Positions 1 through 9,273 are shown, numbered from the stretch's first letter. The stretch is DNA of 64,000 nucleotides from Ardenticatenales bacterium (GCA_020634795.1 JACKAZ010000008.1:62001-126000); one strand, 5' to 3'. Translations and numbers: made by a program. Notes: generated by a model from the letters alone, not told the origin.

Positions 1-288
1 CACCATCGGAATGATGATCGCGGTAATGAAGAGATGGAGCGAGAAATCCTTGCGGCGATATTTCTCAAACGCGACTTGAAGCGCGGCCTCTTCCCGCTCT
101 GCGTCGCGCTGCTCTTCATCGACCAAATATTGCTCTTTCGCCAGCACCAGCGCATTTTCGGAGATACCCAGCTCCCGTGCCATCTGCGCCAAGTGGCTGT
201 CGCTGAAATCGCTCTCCTTCAATTGCACGTCGCTGGCCCGCTTCAGAATCTCGCGGGCCGCATCTTCGCTGTATCGCTTTTCCGCCAT
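1..288 (-). CDS. 2TM-domain membrane protein, 3' end cut by window edge
   Basis: Small membrane protein of unknown function, incomplete: 96 codons are readable from an ATG at 288 and no stop is reached before the window ends. It has a charged, probably helical N-terminal part (starting MAEKRYSEDAAREILKR) and reaches its first hydrophobic segment (FITAIIIPM) at the edge. GGAGG lies 7 bases before the ATG. It is a close paralogue of the adjacent upstream gene at 316..810: the stretches ELGISENALV, QYLV and FEKYRR are shared in the same order and spacing. It is the last visible gene of the S1-ftsK operon. The function of the family is not known; the role is therefore left open. Confidence 0.75.
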   Translation of the reverse strand, partial: MAEKRYSEDAAREILKRASDVQLKESDFSDSHLAQMARELGISENALVLAKEQYLVDEEQRDAEREEAALQVAFEKYRRKDFSLHLFITAIIIPMV

Positions 289-315
289 CTGTGTCCCTCC
301 GTTGGGAGCGTTGAC

Positions 316-810
316 TCAGTTCCCAGCGCTTAATCGCTTATGTTTGCGCCTGTTGAACATCAGCCATTGATGATACTGCTGATTGTAGAAGGAACCCTCT
401 TTTTGCTGAAGCCCCCAATAGTGGCCGCCGAGTCCCACCAGCATGGCGAACATCGGGATGAAGAACCAAAGGAACTCGGTGGAGGTCAGCAGGTTGATCG
501 CGATCAGCATTGGAATGATGATCACGGTGACGACCAGATGGGTCATAAAGGCGTTACGGCGATATTTTTCGAACTCGGATTGGAGTTCGACCTCTTCCCG
601 CTGCGCCTCTAGCTGCTCCTTCTCGACCAAATATTGCGCTTTGGCCCGCACCAACGCATTCTCGGAGATCCCCAATTCCTGTGCCATCTGCTGCAGGTGG
701 GCCTCGCTGAAATCGCTCTGGTCATATTCCAACCGTGAGGCGATCTTCAGGATGTCGCGGGCCTGCTGCTCGCTGTAGAAACTTTCTTGGGGAAGGGATG
801 ACTCGTCCAC
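316..810 (-). CDS. 2TM-domain membrane protein (164 aa)
   Basis: Small protein with about 90 charged, helix-prone residues followed by two closely spaced membrane spans (VVTVIIIPMLIAINLL and FLWFFIPMFAMLVGLGG), then a short basic tail. This is the layout of the 2TM-domain family of uncharacterised proteins. It starts with GTG, and the start shares one base with the TAG stop of the ftsK-like gene (reading TAGTG), so it is probably translationally coupled to it. The next gene (1..288) is a tandem paralogue. Being coupled to a DNA translocase suggests a membrane or division-related role, but nothing in the sequence shows this directly. Confidence 0.8.
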   Translation of the reverse strand: MDESSLPQESFYSEQQARDILKIASRLEYDQSDFSEAHLQQMAQELGISENALVRAKAQYLVEKEQLEAQREEVELQSEFEKYRRNAFMTHLVVTVIIIPMLIAINLLTSTEFLWFFIPMFAMLVGLGGHYWGLQQKEGSFYNQQYHQWLMFNRRKHKRLSAGN

Positions 811-3053
811 TAGACTGCCTCCTCTGGGATGCCCCCGCCTTGCGCTTGCATCAACACTTCACGGCTGCTGTTACTGCCCTCTTCGCTCGGGCCGATGACC
901 CCCTGCGCTTCCAGCATGTCGATCAGGCGCGCGGCGCGGTTGTAGCCGATGCGCAGCTTTCGTTGCAGGAAGGAGGTGCTGGCCCACTGATGCTCGCGGA
1001 CGAGGCGGATCGCTTCGGGCAGCAGCTCGTCGCTCGGCTCATCCCCTTGCTGCAACTCTTCCAGAATCTCTTCCCACGGGGCCTCGTCCGCGTTGGCCTC
1101 TACGCTTGCGGTCGGGTGCGGTTTCGACTGCCGCAGCCAATGGCCGACAAGCTCGCTCAGCTCGTGATCGCTGACGAAGCAGCCCTGCAAACGGTGCAAT
1201 TTGCTCGAATCGGGCGCTTGGAAAAGCATGTCGCCCCGCCCCAACAACGCTTCCGCGCCGCCCGTGTCCAGAATCACGCGGCTGTCGATCTGGCTGGCGA
1301 CGGCGAAGGCGATGCGGGCCGGCACGTTGGCCTTGATGAGACCCGTCACCACATCCACACTGGGCCGCTGGGTGGCGAGCAGCAGGTGGATGCCGGTCGC
1401 GCGCGCCATCTGCGCGATGCGGCTGATCAGCCGCTCCACTTGGTCGGCGGCAACCATCATCAGGTCGGCCAGCTCGTCGATGACGATCACGATGTAGGGC
1501 AGCGGCTCGTCGCCCTGCTGCACCAGCATCGCGTTGTAGCTGTCGAGGTTGCGTTTGGCCGCCGCGCTAAAGAGCTTGTAGCGGCGGTCCATTTCGCGCA
1601 TGGCCCACGTCAACGCCCCCACGGCCCGTTCCATGTCGGTCACCACCGGCGCGATCAGGTGGGGGATGCCGTTGTAGGGGATCAGTTCGACCATCTTGGG
1701 GTCGATCATCAAGAATTTGAGCTGATCGGGATTGTTGCGGAAGAGGAAGGAAGCGATGATGGTGTTGATGCAGACCGATTTGCCCGCGCCCGTGGCCCCC
1801 GCGATCAGCAGGTGGGGCATCCGTCCTAGGTCGGCGGCGACGGGTTGGCCGCTCACATCACGGCCCAGCGCGAAGGCGAGCTGGCTGTCGAGCGACTTGA
1901 ACGCTTTGCTGACCAGGACGCTGTGCAGTGTGACCATCTCGGTATCGCTGTTCGGCACCTCGATCCCGACGTAGGGTCGGCCCGGCACCGGCGCTTCCAC
2001 TCGGATGCTCTTCGCGGCCAGCGCCAGCGCCAGATCATCGGCCAGCGAGGTGATGGCGTTGACCTTCACCTTGCGGCGACGCACGGTGCCGTCGCGCAGG
2101 GTCCGTTCCGAAAAGCCGGGCTGTACCCCGAACTGGGTCACGGCAGGCCCCTGGTTGACTTGGACGACCGTGGCCTCGACCCCAAACTGTTTCAACGTTT
2201 TCTCGATGATGTGGGCCTTTTCGCGGGCGATGTTGGGGTCCAGTTCATCGCCACTGCTGCTGTTCAACAGATCGAGGCCGGGCAAGGCGTAGCCGCCTTT
2301 TTTGCGCGCGGTGCGTGTCGTGGCATTGCTGGTGACTTTGGCCGTGCTTTTCGGCGCTTTCTCAGCTTTGGTGCTCGCCTTCACCCCGGTTGCCTGCCCC
2401 GCGTCGACCTCAGGCGCTTCGCCGACGATCTCGGCGAGCGAAGCCGCGTCCATCCCTTGGTCTGCGGCTGCGGGTGGCGCGGCGGTCGAGGCATCGTCGG
2501 GCGTTGGCATCAATCGTTGACGGAACCCGTTTAGCTTCGCCTCTGCGTCGTTGAACCAGCGCTCCACGCTGTCCAAGTCAATGCCCAACACGGTGGGGAG
2601 CAAGGCGAGGGCGATGAGGCAGAGCAGCGCCAGCCACCCCCAGCGCGTGAGCGCTGTGGCGGGCTGGGCCAGCAGCCAGCCCACGGTTCCGCCCCCCACG
2701 CCTTCCGTCGCCCACGTCCACGACAGGCTGGGGTTGCGAACCAGAGTCGTGATGGCGAGCAGGCAGAGGGCCAAGAGTTCAAGGGAAAAGAGGCGGCCCC
2801 ACGTCAGCGGGGAACGCGGTTCGACGCGGAGGACCATCAGCGCCCCAATCGCGCCCGCCAGCAGCACGATGGGAATGGCGCCGATGCCGAAAAGCCAGCG
2901 GAGCGCCTCGGCAGGGGGGGCGGTCAATCGCCCGGAGGCGATGTCGAGCAGGGCCAGCAACAGAATGGCGCTGACGACGAGCAACAGCAAGCCCTGTACG
3001 TCGTTGCCCGTCATGCGATAGGGTTGCGGGTCGGGGGAAGAGTTGCCGGCCAT
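810..3053 (-). CDS. ftsK: FtsK/SpoIIIE-family DNA translocase
   Basis: Septum-anchored ATPase that pumps double-stranded DNA during chromosome segregation and division. Four membrane spans fill the first ~150 residues. They are followed by an A/T/P-rich linker and the FtsK alpha/beta motor, with Walker A GATGAGKS (near residue 420), Walker B IVIVIDELADLM and the TQRP motif. A C-terminal winged-helix gamma domain (ASTSFLQRKLRIGYNRAARL) matches the part that reads orienting DNA sequences in the family. At 747 aa it is of usual length for a Gram-positive-type translocase. It sits 12 bp after the S1-domain gene and is coupled to the downstream 2TM gene. The YtpT/SpoIIIE subtype cannot be told apart from FtsK here. 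Confidence 0.95.
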   Translation of the reverse strand: MAGNSSPDPQPYRMTGNDVQGLLLLVVSAILLLALLDIASGRLTAPPAEALRWLFGIGAIPIVLLAGAIGALMVLRVEPRSPLTWGRLFSLELLALCLLAITTLVRNPSLSWTWATEGVGGGTVGWLLAQPATALTRWGWLALLCLIALALLPTVLGIDLDSVERWFNDAEAKLNGFRQRLMPTPDDASTAAPPAAADQGMDAASLAEIVGEAPEVDAGQATGVKASTKAEKAPKSTAKVTSNATTRTARKKGGYALPGLDLLNSSSGDELDPNIAREKAHIIEKTLKQFGVEATVVQVNQGPAVTQFGVQPGFSERTLRDGTVRRRKVKVNAITSLADDLALALAAKSIRVEAPVPGRPYVGIEVPNSDTEMVTLHSVLVSKAFKSLDSQLAFALGRDVSGQPVAADLGRMPHLLIAGATGAGKSVCINTIIASFLFRNNPDQLKFLMIDPKMVELIPYNGIPHLIAPVVTDMERAVGALTWAMREMDRRYKLFSAAAKRNLDSYNAMLVQQGDEPLPYIVIVIDELADLMMVAADQVERLISRIAQMARATGIHLLLATQRPSVDVVTGLIKANVPARIAFAVASQIDSRVILDTGGAEALLGRGDMLFQAPDSSKLHRLQGCFVSDHELSELVGHWLRQSKPHPTASVEANADEAPWEEILEELQQGDEPSDELLPEAIRLVREHQWASTSFLQRKLRIGYNRAARLIDMLEAQGVIGPSEEGSNSSREVLMQAQGGGIPEEAV

Positions 3054-3065
3054 GGGCCTCGCTCG

Positions 3066-4061
3066 TTAGCTGGTCGTGTAGGGGGCGGTCGGCGAAAGCG
3101 CTTCATTACGGATGCCCCGCAGGCTCAGCGCCATGCGTTGTTGGTCGGGCACGACCGAAAGCACACGGACCCACAGGCGATCCCCCTCTTGGATGACCTC
3201 GGCCGCGCTCTGGCTTTCCTCGTCCAACAACAGCTCGGAGATGTGGATCAGCCCTTCGACCCCTTCCTCCACTTGGGCGAACGCGCCAAAATGAACCACG
3301 TTGGTGATGGTGGCCGACACGACCATGCCGGGCCGATAGCGATCGGCCACCGTCGCCCAGGGGTTGTTTTGCAGCCGTTTCAGACTCAGCGCCACGCGCC
3401 GCCGCTGGCAATCGACGTTCACCACCTGCACCTGCACCGACTGGCCGACGGTCAGCACCTCACTGGGGCTGTTCAGCCGCTGCCACGACAACTCGGAGAC
3501 ATGGATCAGCCCGTCGACACCGCCCAAATCGACAAAGACACCGAAGTCACAGAGGTTAGAGACCGTGCCCTCGCAGATGTCGCCCGGCTCCAGTTCTTGC
3601 AACAGCTTGTCGGGGCAGATGCTCTTCCACGTCGCGGCCCGCTGCGAGAAGATGATGCGTGCTTGGGCGCGATCCAGCTCAATGATCTTCAGGTTGAGTT
3701 GACGATCGACATAGCTGGCAAGGTAGTTCATGCGGTCACAGTCATCGGATTGGATCGGCGCTTCCTGCATCTGGGAAATCGGCACAAAGCCCTGCATCCC
3801 TTTCCAATCGACCAGCAGACCCCCCTTGTTATAACCCGTCACCGAGAGGTGCAGCACCTTGCCATCGTTAAAGAGTTGGTCAAGCTCTAGCCATCGCTCG
3901 TCCATCTCATCTTCGGAAAGCGAGGGGATGTCCATCTGCACTGCGGGCGGCGGGCCGTCGCAGTCCCGCATGGGGCTGTCTTCGGCCCATTTGCCCTGCG
4001 TCACGATGGCCTGCCAATAATCTTCTGCCAGTTGATCGCTCCAAGTCGGTTGTAACGACAT
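3066..4061 (-). CDS. S1 RNA-binding domain protein (ribosomal protein S1-like)
   Basis: RNA-binding protein with three S1 (OB-fold) domains at roughly residues 58-130, 140-214 and 226-298. The second and third carry the classical G.FVDLGG.DGLIHVSEL and GAFAQVEEGVEGLIHISEL signatures. The first is divergent but keeps GGLLVDWKGMQGFVPISQM. Proteins of this type bind mRNA at the ribosome or act in RNA turnover; with three domains and an acidic N-terminus it resembles the short S1 homologues of bacteria outside Proteobacteria. AAGGA lies 10 bases before the ATG. It is the first gene of the operon that continues into ftsK, downstream of a recognisable promoter at 4184-4211. Confidence 0.9.
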   Translation of the reverse strand: MSLQPTWSDQLAEDYWQAIVTQGKWAEDSPMRDCDGPPPAVQMDIPSLSEDEMDERWLELDQLFNDGKVLHLSVTGYNKGGLLVDWKGMQGFVPISQMQEAPIQSDDCDRMNYLASYVDRQLNLKIIELDRAQARIIFSQRAATWKSICPDKLLQELEPGDICEGTVSNLCDFGVFVDLGGVDGLIHVSELSWQRLNSPSEVLTVGQSVQVQVVNVDCQRRRVALSLKRLQNNPWATVADRYRPGMVVSATITNVVHFGAFAQVEEGVEGLIHISELLLDEESQSAAEVIQEGDRLWVRVLSVVPDQQRMALSLRGIRNEALSPTAPYTTS

Positions 4062-4446
4062 ATCACACGTCCTTTTTAACCATCCCCATCTGACGAAAGC
4101 AGTGCGTCACGACTCGCCGCCGAGGGACGCAAATAGAATCCGAACGCCCCATGATGGCGAATAGGGGGTCAGAGTTACATAAGATTATACTGTCGACAGC
4201 GACGGCGGCAAAGCGATCAAATTGCACCCATCGTTCTGGGATGTGAAAGGCTGGCATCGTAGTGCGGGGGCGATTCAGAGTCGGCGCTAAGGAGCCACGG
4301 GCGCTGCGGATGGGCGCGTTGTCAAGCAATGCGCATGCACGAAACTCCACGGTTCAAGCGCTGTTGCGCGATTCGCGATTCGCGCCGCCAAGCGTTGATC
4401 GGATTCCCTTTCTCTCTCCATTCACCATTCATGCTCCACCCCCGCC
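4062..4446. other. intergenic region between S1 and penicillin-acylase genes
   Basis: About 385 bases without a convincing gene. It contains the S1 promoter and leader. The left end (about 4340-4440) is a low-complexity stretch with duplicated CGCGATT units and a CTCCATTCACCATTCATG run that resembles the tail of the CCATTCG repeats found in other gaps of the window. A 95-codon open frame on the minus strand has no ribosome site or recognisable sequence, and I do not call it. Confidence 0.5.
4184..4211 (-). promoter_or_regulatory. sigma70-like promoter for the S1-ftsK operon
   Basis: On the minus strand a perfect TATAAT (-10, 4184-4189) is preceded, after 16 bases, by TTGCCG (-35, 4206-4211). 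This predicts a leader of about 115 nt before the S1 gene. The -10 is exact; the -35 matches only partly. Confidence 0.55.
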
Positions 4447-6873
4447 TTACTCCCCGTCTGCGGGCCGCAGGCGTAGCGTGCGACCTTGGGCGGCGGCCTG
4501 CGTCTGCGCGTCGCTCCACCCCAGCGGGGCCAGCTCAACCCGCGACCACGGTGCAATCATATCGTCGTAATGGGGATGGAAGGGCTGGCCGCTCTGCCCG
4601 GTGGTGTGGAGGATTTGGCTCTTCTCCCAGCCGCCCACATCGGCGATGAACCGCAGACTGGGTGTGTTGTCCACCACGAAGCCATCGGCGCCGTAGGTGA
4701 AGCCGTTGGCGTTGGGCGTGCTGCGGTCGCCCCCCACGGCCACCGTGCGGTTGAGTAGCGGGGCCAACGCGTCCACGCTGCCCATCGGATGGCCGAAGGT
4801 GAGGGGGTGCAGCCGTTTCCAGAACCATTCGTGCGGCACGTCGCCAAACTGCCGGCCCAGCCAGTCGGTCGTCTCCAGCCAGGCACGGCGGAGGATGGCG
4901 TCCCGATCCTCGACTTCGGTCGTGCCCCCGTCGTCCCAGAGCGGGTCGTTCGGCCTTTCCATCAGCGAAAGCAAGAGCCGCGCGTGATCTTGGTAATAGC
5001 CGAGATAATCATCGAGTAGCGTCGGTTCCAGCGTGGCGTCGCGCCGCTGGCCCAAGCCGAAGGCATCGGCGGCGGGGCGGTCGTCGCCAAAATCGTCGGC
5101 CAACAGATTGCGGAGGGTGAAGCCGTAGAGCAGTTCATAGATCCCCGCTGCGGGCAGCTCGGGATCCAGCGTGAAGTTCCACTCGCCCAACTGTTCCTGC
5201 GCCCGCCGCACGATTTCATCGTCGACCGTGACATCCAAAAAGTAGGGGACGAGCTGTTCGGCGGGGCGGGAGGTCAGATCCGCCTGGATCTGGCGCATCT
5301 GTTCGAGGGTGATCTCGTTACCGAAGCTGTCGATCATCGTGCGGATGCGGTCGCGCCGGAAGGGGGCGGCCCAGCCGGTGCCGGTGTAATAGGGAAAATC
5401 GGCGGGGAAGGGGTTGTCGTTGGCCGTCACCAGGTACCCTTCGGGCGGATCAACAAGGCGCGGCATCTCGTCGTAGGGGACGGTCCCTTGCCACTCCCAT
5501 TCCCCCGTCCAGCCGGGCTGGGGCAACACGCCGCCCCCCGCAGGACGGATCGGCAGCGCGCCCGCCGCTTGGAAGGCGATCCGGCCCTGTCGGTCGGCGA
5601 GCATGATATTCTGTGGGGGACTGTCCCACATTTCAAGGGCCGACAACGCCACATCGGTGGAGGTGGCCTGTTGCAGCCCCATCACCGCTTGGAAGAGGTG
5701 CGTGGGCTGCTGCGTGGCCCACCATTGGAAGGCGACGGGCTGCTGCAACCCGTCCACCACCTCGTTGATTAGCGGGCCGTGCTGGGTTTCGCGCACGGTA
5801 AAGGTCAGCGGCTCGCCCCCCTTGATGTTGATCGTCTCCGTCCGCTCGACGACGGGACGCATCTCGCCCTGAAATTCGTAGGCGGTGCCGTCGTCGCTCA
5901 GCCGCTCGACGAAAAGATCTTGGCTGTCGATGTAGAGCGTGGTCACCCCCCACGCCACATCGGCGTTGTGGCCGATGACCACCGCGGGCGTGCCGGGCAA
6001 CGAGCCACCGGCCACCTCCAAGCCGGGCGCGTGAAGGCCGACGAGGTACCAAGGTGAGGGCATGGCGGGGGTCATGTGCGGGTCGTTTTCCAGGATGGGC
6101 CGTCCGCTGGCCGTGCGATCCGCGCTGATGGCCCACGCATTGGAGCCACGTTCCCGCCTTGCACCCCCTTGCAGCCATCGTGGCAAGGTCAGCGAGGTGG
6201 CGCTGTCGGTCAGCATCGGCAGTTCGTTGCTGCCAACGATGGTGCCATCTTGGAGGAGCCGCGCGGTGGTTTCCGCGCCCAACGCCGCGCTCATCCGCAG
6301 ACGCAGCAGCTCTTCGCTCCAGTTGTCGCTCAAATCCCACTGCATCATCTTGGCCCATGCCAGGGAGTGCACCGGCTCCCACGGCGCCACTTCGTCGAGT
6401 TGCAACAAGGTGTATTCCAGGGGCAACGGGGGATCGGTGGCGAGGTAGGCGTTCACGCCCTCGGCGTAGGCTTCCAGCGCCACGCGGGCGTCACCCGTCA
6501 CCGCCTCCCAATCCTGCTGCGCGGCGCGATGGGTGCCGATCGTGCGTAGAAAGCGGTCGGTATCGACCGCTGCATCGCCCAGCATCTCGCTCAGTTGGCC
6601 CAGCCCGACCCGTCGCTGGAAATCCATCTGCCAGAGCCGATCTTGAGCATGCACCACCCCCTGCGCGAAAAAGGCGTCGTGGAGCGTGCTGGCGTAGATG
6701 TGGGGCACACCCCATTCGTCGCGCCGAATCTCCACCTCGCCATCCAGCCCCGCCAGCGCTAGGGTGCCGTCGATCTGTGGGAAGGCGCGGCCCACCCACC
6801 AACGGGCGCCGCCCAGCAACAACAGCAGTAACACGACCACTATCAGCGCGAGATAGAGCAGGCGGCGTCGCAT
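4447..6873 (-). CDS. penicillin acylase family protein (Ntn hydrolase)
   Basis: N-terminal-nucleophile amidohydrolase of the penicillin/cephalosporin/AHL acylase family, which cleaves amide bonds after cutting itself into two chains. An N-terminal membrane anchor or uncleaved signal (residues 5-22, LLYLALIVVVLLLLLL) places the enzyme outside the membrane. The family autocleavage and nucleophile motif is present as RGSNAW, with Ser244 as the predicted nucleophile. The early DEWGVPHIYA and HAQDRLWQMD signatures of the alpha chain and the late beta-chain HPHYDD region are also visible. At 808 aa it has the full family length. It stands alone with no obvious operon partner. The substrate could be beta-lactams, acyl-homoserine lactones or other amides and cannot be told from sequence alone. 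Confidence 0.92.
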   Translation of the reverse strand: MRRRLLYLALIVVVLLLLLLGGARWWVGRAFPQIDGTLALAGLDGEVEIRRDEWGVPHIYASTLHDAFFAQGVVHAQDRLWQMDFQRRVGLGQLSEMLGDAAVDTDRFLRTIGTHRAAQQDWEAVTGDARVALEAYAEGVNAYLATDPPLPLEYTLLQLDEVAPWEPVHSLAWAKMMQWDLSDNWSEELLRLRMSAALGAETTARLLQDGTIVGSNELPMLTDSATSLTLPRWLQGGARRERGSNAWAISADRTASGRPILENDPHMTPAMPSPWYLVGLHAPGLEVAGGSLPGTPAVVIGHNADVAWGVTTLYIDSQDLFVERLSDDGTAYEFQGEMRPVVERTETINIKGGEPLTFTVRETQHGPLINEVVDGLQQPVAFQWWATQQPTHLFQAVMGLQQATSTDVALSALEMWDSPPQNIMLADRQGRIAFQAAGALPIRPAGGGVLPQPGWTGEWEWQGTVPYDEMPRLVDPPEGYLVTANDNPFPADFPYYTGTGWAAPFRRDRIRTMIDSFGNEITLEQMRQIQADLTSRPAEQLVPYFLDVTVDDEIVRRAQEQLGEWNFTLDPELPAAGIYELLYGFTLRNLLADDFGDDRPAADAFGLGQRRDATLEPTLLDDYLGYYQDHARLLLSLMERPNDPLWDDGGTTEVEDRDAILRRAWLETTDWLGRQFGDVPHEWFWKRLHPLTFGHPMGSVDALAPLLNRTVAVGGDRSTPNANGFTYGADGFVVDNTPSLRFIADVGGWEKSQILHTTGQSGQPFHPHYDDMIAPWSRVELAPLGWSDAQTQAAAQGRTLRLRPADGE

Positions 6874-6945
6874 GGGGGCCTCGTGGGGGTCGGGTGGTGT
6901 GAGTCTCCTTCATCATAAAGCGAGAGCGCGTTCGCAACAAATTGG

Positions 6946-6971
6946 GGGCGGTAAGTGAGGGCGGTAAGTGA
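6946..6971. repeat. 13-bp perfect tandem duplication
   Basis: GGGCGGTAAGTGA occurs twice head to tail without mismatch. Confidence 0.9.
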
Positions 6972-6995
6972 GGGCGTTGTGAGGATAGTTCGGGG

Positions 6996-7030
6996 CATGG
7001 TGCATGGTGCATGGTGCATGGTGCATGGGG
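6996..7030. repeat. 7-bp satellite, CATGGTG x5
   Basis: Four exact CATGGTG units followed by a CATGGGG unit. The same 7-mer satellite is found in another gap at 28374-28394. Confidence 0.9.
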
Positions 7031-7102
7031 GGAGGGGCAGCGGGGGAAGGGGCAGGGGGGATGGTGCAAGAGGCAAGGTAAAATTGTCACAGGTCGTCTC
7101 AG

Positions 7103-7149
7103 TGGCAGAGCGTCGAGAGAACTTCCCACATCTCCCCATTCTCCATTCG
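7103..7149. repeat. dispersed intergenic repeat R2, copy 1
   Basis: GGCAGAGCGTCG, then TTCCCACATC, then CCCCATTCTCCATTCG. Related copies lie at 10776-10830, 14622-14670 and 48684-48739, always between genes. Confidence 0.75.
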
Positions 7150-7154
7150 GGGCC

Positions 7155-7203
7155 TGCCCTGAGCGAAGCCGGTCGCGCAGCGGTCCGCAGGAGTAGGATG
7201 CGG
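7155..7203. repeat. dispersed intergenic repeat R3, copy 1
   Basis: Begins TGCCCTGAGCGAAGC, continues through a CGCGC-rich core and ends GGTCCGCAGGAGTAGG. A second copy is at 61405-61456 with a few substitutions. Confidence 0.75.
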
Positions 7204-7248
7204 CGTTGGATAATGAACCAAATATGTCGGTTGCGGGTATATTAGGCA

Positions 7249-7267
7249 GATAGTAGCGCGCACTATC
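7249..7267. promoter_or_regulatory. inverted repeat, possible operator
   Basis: GATAGT and ACTATC form perfect 6-bp arms around a 7-bp AGCGCGC centre, about 100 bases before the start of the substrate-binding lipoprotein gene. The placement would suit an operator or a leader hairpin. Confidence 0.3.
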
Positions 7268-7365
7268 GGTTCCAACCGCATCAGTTGAGGTGGATCCTGG
7301 ACCATTGTAAGTGATTAGCCTGACTTGTGGCCCAGTACAGCTCAGCAAATCAAGGAGATTGAGAG

Positions 7366-9222
7366 ATGAAACGCCGGTATATGACCTCGTTTGCCCTAAT
7401 CCTCTTACTGATATCGCTGCTCGCCGCCTGTAACACGGCGCAAAACGACCCCGATGCACAGGGCGATCAGCCCGTGACCGAGCAGGTGGTCACTGTGGTT
7501 GTCACCAGCGAAACGGATCAGACCGAGACCAAGACCGTCACACAGATCGTGGAGGTGACCGCCACCTTGCCGCCCGAGGAGGTTGACGCGATGAACATGG
7601 TGACGATGGAGATTAACCATGGCGCCGAGCCGCCCAGCCTCGACCCCTCGATCGCAACGGACGCCACCTCGGTCAACGTTATCACCAACATCTTCGTGGG
7701 GCTGACCCGCTTCGACGCGCAGGCCGATGTGGAGCCGTGGGCGGCGACCGATTGGACCCTCTCGGAAGATGGTCGCACCTACACCTTCAAGTTGCGCGAC
7801 GACCTGAGTTGGGTCTACCGCAACCCGTCCACGGGCGAGATCGAAGAAGTGCGCCCGCTGACGGCCGCCGACTTCGAGTATGGCATCAAGCGTACGCTGA
7901 ACCCCGAGACCGCCTCAGACTACGCTTACGTGCTCTACGCGATTGAGGGCGCGGAAGCCTACAACACCGCCGACCCCGAGGCCGAAGATTTCGCGGACGT
8001 GGAAGCCGCTGTGGGTGTGACGGCCGTTGACGACACCACGCTGGATGTTACCTTCGCCGATCCGATCGGCTACGGCCCGGCGATCATGGGGATGTGGATC
8101 ACCTATGCCCAGCCCGCCGAAACCATCGAAGAATGGGGTGAAGGCTGGACGGAAGCCGGTCGGATCGTGACCAGTGGGGCCTACACGCTGGAACTGTGGA
8201 ACCACAACGCCGAGCTGGACCTGATCAAGAATCCGATGTACTTCGAAGCGGACGACGTGCAGATCGATCGTATCAAGGGCGCGATGATCACCGAAGATTC
8301 GACCGCGATGTCCCTCTATGAGTCCGGTGGCTTGGATATTACCAACGCGCCGTTGGCCGATCTCGACCGCATCCGCGCCGATGAGACGCTCAACCAAGAG
8401 CTGAACATCGCGCCGACGACCTGTACCTACTACTACGGCTTCGTCAACAACAAGCCACCTACCGATGATCCGCTGGTACGCAAGGCGTTGTCCGCCGCAA
8501 TTGATCGGACGAGCCTGATCGACAACGTGACCAAGGGCGGCCAACTGCCAGCGCACAGCTTTGCCCCGCCGGGCATCTTCGGCAACGTCGCGGACGATAT
8601 GTCCGTGGGGGGCTGGATGGTCATGGACAACTACGCCGATCAATTGGCGCAAGCCCAAGCCTGGATGGAAGAAGCGGGTTACCCGAACGGAGAAGGATTG
8701 GAGCTGCTGATCATGCACAACACCAGCGAAGCGCACGCCGCCATCGCGCAAGCGATCCAAGCGATGTGGGCCGAAGCCTTCCCCCTAGGGAACGTGACTA
8801 TCGAGAACCAAGAGTGGGGGGTCTTCCTGGATACCATCGCGCCGGATGCCCCGATCGAAGAGAAGCCGAACGTCTATCGCTTGGGCTGGTGTGCGGATTA
8901 TCCCGACCAGAACAACTGGGTCAACGACGTCTTCAACTCGGCCTCGGGCAACAACTCGGCGATGTACAGCAACCCCGACTTTGACGCGCTCGTCGAAGCG
9001 GCGGCTATCGAACCCGATCAGGAGAAGCGGCTTGAGATGTACAAGGAAGCCGAGACGCTGCTGGTGGACACCGATGCCGCGATCGCGCCGATCTACTACT
9101 TCACCACGGTGCAGATGCGCAAGCCGTACATGACCAACGTCATCGTTGCGCCCGCGGGCGGCAACCCGTGGTATCAGTACACCATGGACTGGGAGGCCAA
9201 GAAGGAAGCAACGGGCCAATAG
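7366..9222 (+). CDS. ABC transporter substrate-binding lipoprotein, oligopeptide type (SBP_bac_5)
   Basis: Extracytoplasmic receptor of the OppA/DppA family that hands peptides (or, in some members, sugars or nickel) to an ABC importer. The signal peptide ends in a lipobox LLAAC (Cys22), so the protein is membrane-anchored. A V/T-rich linker (about residues 38-70) follows, typical of Chloroflexota receptors. The family N-lobe signature begins around EPPSLDPSIATDATSV, and the full-length mature domain runs to the end (618 aa in all). AAGGAG lies 9 bases before the ATG. No permease or ATPase gene is adjacent, so the transporter partners must be encoded elsewhere. A strong hairpin follows the stop. 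Confidence 0.93.
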   Translation: MKRRYMTSFALILLLISLLAACNTAQNDPDAQGDQPVTEQVVTVVVTSETDQTETKTVTQIVEVTATLPPEEVDAMNMVTMEINHGAEPPSLDPSIATDATSVNVITNIFVGLTRFDAQADVEPWAATDWTLSEDGRTYTFKLRDDLSWVYRNPSTGEIEEVRPLTAADFEYGIKRTLNPETASDYAYVLYAIEGAEAYNTADPEAEDFADVEAAVGVTAVDDTTLDVTFADPIGYGPAIMGMWITYAQPAETIEEWGEGWTEAGRIVTSGAYTLELWNHNAELDLIKNPMYFEADDVQIDRIKGAMITEDSTAMSLYESGGLDITNAPLADLDRIRADETLNQELNIAPTTCTYYYGFVNNKPPTDDPLVRKALSAAIDRTSLIDNVTKGGQLPAHSFAPPGIFGNVADDMSVGGWMVMDNYADQLAQAQAWMEEAGYPNGEGLELLIMHNTSEAHAAIAQAIQAMWAEAFPLGNVTIENQEWGVFLDTIAPDAPIEEKPNVYRLGWCADYPDQNNWVNDVFNSASGNNSAMYSNPDFDALVEAAAIEPDQEKRLEMYKEAETLLVDTDAAIAPIYYFTTVQMRKPYMTNVIVAPAGGNPWYQYTMDWEAKKEATGQ

Positions 9223-9245
9223 CTGTAAGTCGGACGCCATCACAA

Positions 9246-9273
9246 GGGCCGCTCTTCTTCGGAAGGGCGGCCC
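9246..9273 (+). terminator. strong hairpin after the substrate-binding protein gene
   Basis: GGGCCGCTCTT pairs with AAGGGCGGCCC (one wobble pair) around a CTTCGG loop, 23 bases after the stop. There is no clear T-run, so it may be a factor-dependent terminator or a 3'-end stabiliser. Confidence 0.6.

Larger units (their letters stand above)
6874..7365. other. repeat-rich intergenic region upstream of the substrate-binding lipoprotein
   Basis: About 490 bases without a gene. It contains a tandem 13-mer (6946-6971), a 7-bp satellite (6996-7030), one copy each of the CCATTCG repeat (7103-7149) and the CTGAGCGAAG repeat (7155-7203), and a small inverted repeat (7249-7267). The last ~100 bases should hold the promoter of the lipoprotein gene, but I see no good -10/-35 pair. 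Confidence 0.6.

Noticed and set aside
4063..4350. 95-codon frame upstream of the S1 gene
   Set aside because: It lies across the S1 promoter and leader, with no recognisable sequence or ribosome site.
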